Assembly (NCBI GenBank): GCA_021799615.1
Contig: JAJZAC010000016.1
Span: forward strand, 1-37,540
Direction of reading: 5' to 3'
DNA: 37,540 nucleotides
DNA from: Actinomycetes bacterium
GTDB lineage: Bacteria > Actinomycetota > Acidimicrobiia > Acidimicrobiales > RAAP-2
A program made the translations under genes and the position numbers. How positions within the stretch are numbered: the first letter of the stretch is position 1; each line of letters starts with the position of its first letter. Shown in pieces: positions 32,187-37,540 of this stretch. Under the pieces are notes generated by a model, which did no database searches, was not told the DNA's origin, and worked only from the letters and a program-made list of their open reading frames with translations.

Positions 32187-33182
32187 TCAGGAAGCGGGCG
32201 CGGCCCGACCCGGCGAGGTCTTGCTGCCTCCGACTGCGCTCGGAGCACCAGCGCCAGTGATAACAGCGACCACGACCACTTCCCCGCCGCCATCCCTACC
32301 GAACTCCACCGGGGCGTCGAAGGCGGCCCGGCGGCTGGCCCGGCGCAGCGCACCCAGCACCGGCCGGCCCAGCAGCAGCACCAGGGTCGCATTGGTGACC
32401 GCCCGCGGGATGTCGAACCCGAGCGAGGTGGTCAGGTCGAACAGCACGAAGCTGTGCAGGTTGTGGAGGAAGCCGGCCCCGGGCACGAACGAGAAGCTGG
32501 TGGTGGTGCCGGTCCCGAAGGGCCAGAACCAGAGGTTGAGGAGCGCACCGTAGAGGATCCCGGTCACCGCCCCGTAGCCGGCCAGCAGCCACAGCTCGGC
32601 CTTCCCCCGAGCCGGCGGGAGGCAGCCGGCTCCGAACCCCATCCACGCCGCCCCGAACATCTGGAAGGGGAGCCACGGTCCCACGCCGCCGGTGATCAGC
32701 GCGGAGGCGGCGATGGTCACCGCCCCGAGGACGAACCCGAACCCGCGACCGAGCACCCGACCGGCCGGGATGAGGAGGAAGAACACCGGTTCGAAGCCGG
32801 CCACCCCCGGGCTCGGGACGCGCAGCGCCGCCCCGCAGGCGGCGAGGATGCCGAGCAGCGCGATCGCCTTGGCGTCGAGCGACCCCTCGGACAGCTCGCC
32901 GAGGACCACGGCCAGAAGAAGCGGCAGCACGGCCACGAAGATCCACGGCGCGTCGGCCGAGTGCGCCTGGTTGACCGACGCATGTCCGTGGATGAGGAGG
33001 GGCCAGGCGAACCCCGCCGCCCCGATCAGGGACGTCACGGCCAGGAGCACCGAGGCGCGAGGCCGCAGGCGCACGATGCCCGCGCCCGCCCGGCCGCTCA
33101 CGGCACCACCCACCGGGCGGGACCGCACCGGTTCGCGTCCACCCTCGGCCCGGCCGCCCACGGCGCCACCCCGGCCGCTCAC
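32187..33182 (-). CDS. ECF transporter substrate-binding membrane component (S component)
   Basis: A 331-residue integral membrane protein with about six or seven hydrophobic segments (for example SVLLAVTSLIGAAGFAWPLL, IFVAVLPLLLAVVLGE and FVLFDLTTSLGF), resembling S components of energy-coupling-factor vitamin or metal transporters. EPVFFLLIPAGRVLGRGFGF and the aromatic NLWFWPFG segment lie in the core. The ligand is not predictable from sequence. The first 27 residues are a Gly/Arg-rich extension produced by a duplicated start region: GTGAGCGG occurs both at 33182 (overlapping the ATPase stop) and in frame at 33101, so the true start may be either. The last 40 residues look disordered. It is the final gene of the operon. 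Confidence 0.75.
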   Translation of the reverse strand: MSGRGGAVGGRAEGGREPVRSRPVGGAVSGRAGAGIVRLRPRASVLLAVTSLIGAAGFAWPLLIHGHASVNQAHSADAPWIFVAVLPLLLAVVLGELSEGSLDAKAIALLGILAACGAALRVPSPGVAGFEPVFFLLIPAGRVLGRGFGFVLGAVTIAASALITGGVGPWLPFQMFGAAWMGFGAGCLPPARGKAELWLLAGYGAVTGILYGALLNLWFWPFGTGTTTSFSFVPGAGFLHNLHSFVLFDLTTSLGFDIPRAVTNATLVLLLGRPVLGALRRASRRAAFDAPVEFGRDGGGEVVVVAVITGAGAPSAVGGSKTSPGRAAPAS

Positions 33183-33192
33183 GGCACCACCC
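33089..33192. repeat. 23-bp direct repeats duplicating the S-component start
   Basis: Positions 33089-33111 and 33170-33192 are identical over 23 bases, 81 bases apart. A third, diverged copy (two mismatches in 20) lies at 33151-33170. Each perfect copy contains the GTGAGCGG start context on the coding strand. The offset is 27 codons, so the frame is kept. Confidence 0.7.
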
Positions 33193-34873
33193 CGGCCAGG
33201 GCACGTTCGACCTCGCTCACGGTGAGCCACGGCTCCGGGGCCAGCACCTTGGCGACCTGGGGGGCGAACACCGGGGAATGGCAGACCACGTCCCGTGCCG
33301 GGCCGTCGGAGACCACCTCGCCCTCGGCCAGCACCACCGCCCGGCCGGCGGCCCTCGCCACCAGTTCCACGTCGTGGGTGGTCATCACCACCCCGTGCCC
33401 GGCGGTCACCAGGTCGTCGAGCACCTCGACCAGACGGGCCTTGCTCGGATAGTCGAGACCGCGGGTGGGTTCGTCGAGGAGCACCAGGGCGGGGGCGGGC
33501 GCCATCACCACCGCCAGGGCGAGCGCCAGGCGTTGGCCTTCGGAGAGGTCCCGCGGGTGGCGGTCGGTCGGCATACCGGGGAGGATGCGGTCCAGCACCG
33601 CCGCGGTCGTTCCGGGATCGAGCCCCGTCTCGCGGTCGGCGGTGGCGCACTCACCGGCCACGGTCTCCCCGTAGAGGAGCATGCCGGCGTCCTGGGGGAC
33701 CAGCCCGACCCGCCGGATCAGTTCCCGGGGCGCCAGGTCCGCGGGCGCCCCGCCCCCCACCCGCACCCGGCCGCCCGTCGGGGCGCGCAGGCCGGCCAGC
33801 TGGCCCAGCAGCGTCGACTTCCCCGACCCGTTGCGCCCCATGACGGCCAGCACCTCGCCGGACTGGACGGTCAGGTCGATCCGGTCGAGCGCCACCACCG
33901 GGCCGTAGGCGACGGTGAGCTTCTCGACCGTGGCGAGCGTGATCGCCTCAGCGGGGTGCGCCATCGGCCCCCCGGGCCCGGCCGGTTCCCCGGACCCCAC
34001 CTCCGACTCCCGACCGGGTCCTGCCGCTTCTCCTCGACCGGGCCCCGCCGGGGTGGCAGCGGCGAGCGCCTCCCGCAGGGGCCCCGCCATCCGGCGGGCG
34101 TCGCGCACGCTGAGCGGGATCGGTCGCCAGCCGGCCAGGCGGGCCAGCTCGACGATGGGCGGGGCCACCGGGGAGGTGGCCATGATCTCGGCGGTGGGCC
34201 CGACCTCCAGCGGCTCGCCGCGCCCGGGAACCAGCACCACCCGGTCGGCGAACGGGAGGACCCGCTCGAGGCGGTGCTCGGCCAGCACCACGGTGAGGCC
34301 GACGTCGTGGACCAGCCGGGCCAGCGACGACAGCACCTCCTCGGCGGCGGCGGGGTCGAGCGCGGACGTGGGCTCGTCGAGCACCAGCACCCGGGGCGAG
34401 GCGGTCAGCACCGCCCCGATCGCCACCCGCTGCTGCTGGCCCCCCGAAAGGGTGGCGAGCGGGCGGTGGCGCAGGTCGTGCAGCCCGAGCAGGTCGAGGA
34501 CGTCCTCCACCCGGCGGCGCATCACGTCGGGGGCGATACCCAGGTTCTCCATCGTGTAGGCGAGCTCGTCCTCGACCACGTCGGTGACGAAGCTGGCGGC
34601 GGGATCCTGGCCGACCATGCCGACCACGTCGGCCAGCTCGCGCGGCGGGTGGTCCCGGGTGCTGCGCCCGGCGACGGTCACCTCGCCGGAGAGATGCCCC
34701 CCGGTGAAGTGGGGCACCAGGCCGTTGACGGCGCGGAGCAGGGTCGTCTTGCCGGATCCCGTCTCGCCCACCACCAGGCAGAGCTCGCCCTCTTCGACGT
34801 GCAGGTCGACCCGGCGCAGCGTGGCCTCCTCCGCCCCCGCGTAGGTGAACGAGACGTCGGCGAACCGGATCAC
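33179..34873 (-). CDS. ECF transporter ATPase with two fused ABC domains
   Basis: A 564-residue protein with two ABC nucleotide-binding domains in tandem, serving as the EcfA/EcfA' pair. Domain 1 has Walker A GETGSGKTT (near 37), signature LSGGQQQRVAIG and Walker B VLVLDEPTSALDP. After a Gly/Pro-rich linker (about 275-310), domain 2 has GRNGSGKST, a weaker signature LSEGQRLALALAV and VLLDEPTRGLDYP, then the TTHD switch His. The altered signature suggests asymmetric ATP sites, as in other ECF ATPase pairs. It energises import with the EcfT and S proteins at the inner face of the membrane. Its GTG overlaps the EcfT stop (GTGA, 34870-34873), and its stop overlaps the first S-component start. Confidence 0.93.
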   Translation of the reverse strand: MIRFADVSFTYAGAEEATLRRVDLHVEEGELCLVVGETGSGKTTLLRAVNGLVPHFTGGHLSGEVTVAGRSTRDHPPRELADVVGMVGQDPAASFVTDVVEDELAYTMENLGIAPDVMRRRVEDVLDLLGLHDLRHRPLATLSGGQQQRVAIGAVLTASPRVLVLDEPTSALDPAAAEEVLSSLARLVHDVGLTVVLAEHRLERVLPFADRVVLVPGRGEPLEVGPTAEIMATSPVAPPIVELARLAGWRPIPLSVRDARRMAGPLREALAAATPAGPGRGEAAGPGRESEVGSGEPAGPGGPMAHPAEAITLATVEKLTVAYGPVVALDRIDLTVQSGEVLAVMGRNGSGKSTLLGQLAGLRAPTGGRVRVGGGAPADLAPRELIRRVGLVPQDAGMLLYGETVAGECATADRETGLDPGTTAAVLDRILPGMPTDRHPRDLSEGQRLALALAVVMAPAPALVLLDEPTRGLDYPSKARLVEVLDDLVTAGHGVVMTTHDVELVARAAGRAVVLAEGEVVSDGPARDVVCHSPVFAPQVAKVLAPEPWLTVSEVERALAGVVP

Positions 34874-36222
34874 CGCCGCCCCCCGCCCGGGGGTGTCGCC
34901 ACCGGTGCACCCGGCACCGACCCCGCCGCCCGCACGGGCTCCGGGCCAGCCGGTTCCGCCGGGTCCGGGGACGACGCGGTCTCGCGGGTGAGCGCCGGGC
35001 CTATCGGCTCCGCCGGATCTGCGGACGACGCGGCCCCGCGGGCGGCTGCCGGCTTCCCCGGGTCAGCCGGGCGCGCCGGTGCCGGCTGGCGGGCGGGAGC
35101 CGGTGCCACCACCGCCGGGAGGAGGCCGGCCAGCACCCCGACGGTGGCGGCCAGGGGCAGCGGCGGCACCTGCAGCGGGTAGGCGACGAAGGTGAGGCCC
35201 TTCGCCCCCATCGCCGAGGCCACCACCATGCCCGCTACCACGGCCGCTCCCGAGGCGGCCACGCCCCACTCGGCGCCGCGCCACACGTCGGGCCGGTACC
35301 GGGTGCGGGCGGTCCGCCTGCCGCCCACGGCCATGCCGGCACCGATCAGCAGCGCGCCCACCGCGACGAAGGGGATCCCGCCCCCGGGGAGCGATCCGGC
35401 GTCGAGCACGCCGTACACGCCGGCCACCACCGCCAGGATGCCCACCGCGGTGGACCCGCTGGCCCACCGCCGGGTGGACCGCCCGACGGCGACCCGGCGG
35501 CCGTAGCCGCGGGCGTCCATCGACGAGGCGAGCTGGAGCGAGCGGTCGAGCGCGCTCTCGAGGACGGGGATGGCCATGCCCCGCAGGCCGGCGACCCCCC
35601 GGGTCGGGCGCCCGCGGAGCCGGCGGGCGTCGCGCACCGCTCCGATGGCCATCACCACCTCGGGGGCGAAGGCGAGGGACACCGTCACCGCCACGCCCGC
35701 CTCGTACAGGACGGCCGGCAGGCAGCGCAGCAGCCGGTACGGGCTGGCCAGCGAGTTGGCGGCCCCGAAGCAGACCAGCACCACCGCCAGCCGCAGGCCG
35801 TCCACCGCCGCCAGCAGTACCGCCTCGGCGGTGACCGGACCCCCGATGCTGACCCCGGCCGCCCACGACGGCAGCGGCACCTCGGGCAGGGTGAACAGCA
35901 CGTGGCCGGGGAGCCGGTTGCCGAAGATGATCTGGACCACCACCCGGATCACGATGACGACGACCCCCAGGCGGAAGAAGACCGCCAGCGAGCGCGACCA
36001 GGGCGCCTCGGTGCGTCGGGCGGACACGACGAAGGCGGCCACCCCGGCGAGGAGGACCAGCAGCAACGGGTTGGTGGTGCGGATCGCCGCCCCGGCCAGG
36101 CAGGCGGCCCAGAGCCACCACGCCGCCGGATGAAGGGAGCGGCGACCGGGTGCGGAGCGGGAGCGGCGACCGGGTGCGGAGCGGGAGCGGCGACCGGGTG
36201 CGGAGCGGGAGCGGCGCATCAT
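34870..36222 (-). CDS. ECF transporter transmembrane component (EcfT/CbiQ family)
   Basis: A 450-residue protein with a CbiQ/EcfT-type membrane core: several helices and the coupling segment SSMDARGYGRRVAVG, which contains the Ala-Arg-Gly motif that contacts the ATPase; RDARRLRG just before it is also typical. It is longer than usual. Residues 1-28 hold three copies of an Arg/Ser/Pro-rich octapeptide. Extra helices follow the core (WGVAASGAAVVAGMVVASAMG and PLAATVGVLAGLLPAVV). The last 95 residues are a Pro/Ala-rich tail, probably disordered and cytoplasmic. ATG 36222 forms an ATGATG with the preceding stop (ATGA at 36219-36222). It links the S component to the two-domain ATPase. Confidence 0.88.
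   Translation of the reverse strand: MMRRSRSAPGRRSRSAPGRRSRSAPGRRSLHPAAWWLWAACLAGAAIRTTNPLLLVLLAGVAAFVVSARRTEAPWSRSLAVFFRLGVVVIVIRVVVQIIFGNRLPGHVLFTLPEVPLPSWAAGVSIGGPVTAEAVLLAAVDGLRLAVVLVCFGAANSLASPYRLLRCLPAVLYEAGVAVTVSLAFAPEVVMAIGAVRDARRLRGRPTRGVAGLRGMAIPVLESALDRSLQLASSMDARGYGRRVAVGRSTRRWASGSTAVGILAVVAGVYGVLDAGSLPGGGIPFVAVGALLIGAGMAVGGRRTARTRYRPDVWRGAEWGVAASGAAVVAGMVVASAMGAKGLTFVAYPLQVPPLPLAATVGVLAGLLPAVVAPAPARQPAPARPADPGKPAAARGAASSADPAEPIGPALTRETASSPDPAEPAGPEPVRAAGSVPGAPVATPPGGGRR
36142..36213. repeat. Three tandem 24-bp repeats at the EcfT N-terminus
   Basis: Three identical 24-base units run end to end (36142-36165, 36166-36189, 36190-36213), each beginning GCGACCGGGTGCGG. They encode an octapeptide of the type GRRSRSAP at residues 3-28 of the EcfT protein. 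The unit is a multiple of three, so copy number changes length without frameshift. Perfect identity suggests recent expansion. Confidence 0.9.
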
Positions 36223-37319
36223 GGGGCGGTCTTGCGCCGGTGGCGTCGGAACGCGGCCAGGGCGCCAAGGGCGGCCAGGATGGCGGCGGTCACCACCAGC
36301 GGCGCGGCGCCACCCCCGCTGGATCCACCCCCGGGGTGGGCGGCGGCGGGAGCGGCGTCGAGGGTGCGGGTGGCGGACCGCGGGGTGGTGCCGGTCGCCC
36401 CCGGTCGGCCGGACGGCGAGGCGGAGGACGTGGCCGGGAACGACGACGGCGGGCCGGGGTGCGCCGCACCGCCGGACCCGGTGCCCGGGGAACCGGAGGC
36501 GCCCCCGGACCCGGACGACCCCGGAGCACCGGTCGCACCGCCGGACCCGGACGACCCCGAAGCATCGGACGAACCGCCGGACCCGGATGACCCCGAAGCA
36601 CCGGACGACCCGACGGGCGCCACCTGGCCCGCCGGTGTGCTGCCTGCGGTGCCGCCCTGCCCGGCGGGGACGGCGGTCGGGCTCCCCGCACCCCCGGAGC
36701 CGTTACTGCCGGAGCCTCCTGGAACGGACCCGGCCCCGGTCGGTGTGGACCCGCCCGCGGAGCCCGACCCGCCGGTCGCCGGGGCGGTGCCGCAGATCGA
36801 GGTGTAGTCGGGAGCGGCCCGGGGCGGGGGGTCGTTCGGCTCCCCGGTCCCGGGATCCTGGAAGCGCCACCCCTCGACGTCCCCGGTGGTCACCGTGGCG
36901 AAGGCACCCGTGCTCGCGTACTGCCAGCTCCCCGAGGTCCCGTGCCAGTAGGACCAGTAGATGTAGCCGCCGGCCACCGTCTGGCCGCATCCGCTGGCCG
37001 GGGTGCCCCCGATGGAGCACAGGAGGCCGGCGCTGTTGTAGGTCGGCGCGGCCAGGTGCTCCTGGGCGGTGAAGGCGGCCAGGGCGTCGTACCCGTTGTC
37101 GGTGGCCGGCACGTGCACGCAGCCGACCACGGTGCCCACCGTCCCCCCGAAGTCGAGGACGAAGGCGACCCCGACGTCGGTGGCCGCGCCTGCCACCGAC
37201 ACGAAGGGCACCAGGGCGTCAGGGCCGGCCAGCGACAGCGCGGTGGCGCCGGCCCCGACCACCAGTGCGGTGGCCGCCACCCTCGGCCACCGCACCACGC
37301 CCTGCGCCCCTCGTCGCAC
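36219..37319 (-). CDS. Secreted, membrane-anchored protein of the ECF operon
   Basis: A 366-residue exported protein. A basic N-terminus and hydrophobic stretch (about 14-45, ending AGAA) form a signal peptide. The folded part (about 46-165) contains VAFVLDFGGTVGTVVGCV, YNSAGLLCSIGG, YIYWSYWHGTSGSWQYASTG and GDVEGWRFQDPG. The WSYWHG and GDVEGWRF pair is reminiscent of secreted DUF4430 or transcobalamin-like proteins found next to actinobacterial ECF transporters. A long Gly/Ser/Pro stalk (about 180-325) contains tandem 12-residue repeats. One C-terminal transmembrane helix and a basic HRRHRRK-type tail end the protein. Position suggests it presents the transporter's ligand at the outer surface; that is inference. 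Its GTG directly follows the TGA of the upstream repeat gene. Confidence 0.75.
   Translation of the reverse strand: MRRGAQGVVRWPRVAATALVVGAGATALSLAGPDALVPFVSVAGAATDVGVAFVLDFGGTVGTVVGCVHVPATDNGYDALAAFTAQEHLAAPTYNSAGLLCSIGGTPASGCGQTVAGGYIYWSYWHGTSGSWQYASTGAFATVTTGDVEGWRFQDPGTGEPNDPPPRAAPDYTSICGTAPATGGSGSAGGSTPTGAGSVPGGSGSNGSGGAGSPTAVPAGQGGTAGSTPAGQVAPVGSSGASGSSGSGGSSDASGSSGSGGATGAPGSSGSGGASGSPGTGSGGAAHPGPPSSFPATSSASPSGRPGATGTTPRSATRTLDAAPAAAHPGGGSSGGGAAPLVVTAAILAALGALAAFRRHRRKTAP
36505..36612. repeat. Three tandem 36-bp repeats in the stalk of the secreted protein
   Basis: CCGGACCCGGACGACCCC recurs at 36505 and 36541, and at 36577 with one change, giving a 36-base period and a 12-residue Gly/Ser/Ala repeat (GSSGSGG core). 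The unit is in frame. This is a low-complexity spacer between the folded domain and the membrane anchor. Confidence 0.7.
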
Positions 37320-37540
37320 TCAGCCGGCCGCCATCCCCACGATGGGCTGGTTGAGGTGGAGGCTGCCGGCGGAGCCGTGGAACTGGGCGTCCCCGTAGGA
37401 GAAGATGCCGCCGTCGGCTGCGACCAGCCAGTAGCCGCCGCCGTCGGGGGTCGACGCCATCCCCACGATGGGCTGGTTGAGGTGGAGGCTGCCGGCGGAG
37501 CCGTGGAACTGCGCGTCCCCGTAGGAGAAGATGCCGCCGT
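37320..37540 (-). CDS. C-terminal end of a 42-residue tandem-repeat protein (5' end outside window)
   Basis: The last 72 codons of a repeat protein whose N-terminus lies beyond the right edge. One full 42-residue repeat and part of a second are seen: [20 protein letters not shown], then [20 protein letters not shown], then the same again, ending [10 protein letters not shown]. This repeat type is a hallmark of Acidimicrobiia and probably makes a beta-propeller or beta-roll outside the cell. The TGA at 37320-37322 directly abuts the GTG of the secreted ECF-operon protein, so the two genes are probably co-translated. The repeat fold and location are inferred. Confidence 0.8.
   Translation of the reverse strand, partial: GGIFSYGDAQFHGSAGSLHLNQPIVGMASTPDGGGYWLVAADGGIFSYGDAQFHGSAGSLHLNQPIVGMAAG
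37330..37540. repeat. Near-identical 126-bp tandem repeat
   Basis: Positions 37330-37414 and 37456-37540 match over 85 bases with a single difference (GGGCG versus GCGCG in the middle). The period is 126 bases, equal to 42 codons, and the second copy runs into the window edge. Identity at the DNA level indicates recent duplication or gene conversion between repeats. Confidence 0.9.

Noticed and set aside
31898-32260. A 120-codon frame opening with a TTG that overlaps the stop of the EspG-like gene.
   Set aside because: The overlap is suggestive, but composition is not protein-like, there is no family match, and it runs into the opposite-strand transporter gene.
32145-35182. Long plus-strand frames (435 and 634 codons) across the ECF transporter genes.
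   Set aside because: They are rich in Gly, Arg and His with no domain, and mirror the minus-strand genes whose Walker and EcfT motifs are unambiguous.
36142-36612. Regularly spaced repeats suggesting a CRISPR array.
   Set aside because: Units are 24 or 36 bp in direct contact, lie inside coding sequence in frame, and have no unique spacers or cas genes.
37330-37540. The long direct repeat as the end of a mobile element.
   Set aside because: It is a coding tandem repeat with a 42-codon period; no transposase, terminal inverted repeats or target duplication is visible.

Overview
The window is high-GC actinobacterial DNA, most likely from the class Acidimicrobiia. The best clue is the right-edge partial gene, which encodes tandem 42-residue repeats ([14 protein letters not shown], then [10 protein letters not shown], then [11 protein letters not shown]) that I associate with Acidimicrobiia. 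Other support comes from GTG starts, four-base start/stop overlaps and candidate leaderless promoters. No rRNA, tRNA, CRISPR array, insertion sequence or integrase was recognised.

Region 1 (1-8167) is a surface-polysaccharide island. A minus-strand operon, in transcription order, encodes glucose-1-phosphate cytidylyltransferase (rfbF), CDP-glucose 4,6-dehydratase (rfbG), a zinc-ribbon C-methyltransferase and an RmlC-type 3,5-epimerase that runs off the left edge. Together they should build a CDP-linked, C-methylated 6-deoxy sugar. Around it lie a WbsX-like GH99-fold gene, a family 2 glycosyltransferase, an NAD-dependent epimerase/reductase and a second glycosyltransferase-like gene. A lone SRPBCC gene (8253-8780, minus) separates this island from the next block.

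Region 2 (8992-31901) is the most interesting part. It is a continuous plus-strand series: PP2C phosphatase, zinc-ribbon/FHA protein, membrane Ser/Thr kinase, FHA-like/HTH protein, a 2066-residue Ig/FN3 surface protein, MoxR ATPase, DUF58 protein, polytopic transglutaminase-fold protein, and a 1471-residue FHA-FtsK/SpoIIIE ATPase built like EssC/EccC. After a promoter region with duplicated dyads come two paralogous WXG100-like proteins (95 and 324 residues) and an EspG-like protein. The first part matches the kinase-FN3-AAA-DUF58-transglutaminase (PFNA) cluster described in bifidobacteria. Here it is joined to a type VII secretion (T7SS) motor, candidate substrates and a candidate chaperone. 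No EccB, EccD, EccE, MycP, EsaA, EssA or EssB is visible. My reading is that a kinase/phosphatase/FHA circuit controls a secretion or cell-surface machine that has the giant Ig/FN3 protein as its external part. The transglutaminase-fold protein has lost all three expected catalytic residues.

Region 3 (32187-37540, minus strand, visibly higher GC) is an energy-coupling-factor (ECF) transporter operon with start/stop contact at every junction. In transcription order it encodes the repeat protein (partial), a secreted membrane-anchored protein, an EcfT transmembrane protein, a fused double ATPase and an S component. The substrate cannot be read from sequence. Several in-frame tandem repeats lie in this block.

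The antisense and alternative-frame open frames were judged to be high-GC shadows. No gene-free stretch exceeds 300 bases; the longest gaps are 31902-32186, 29356-29572 and 8781-8991.
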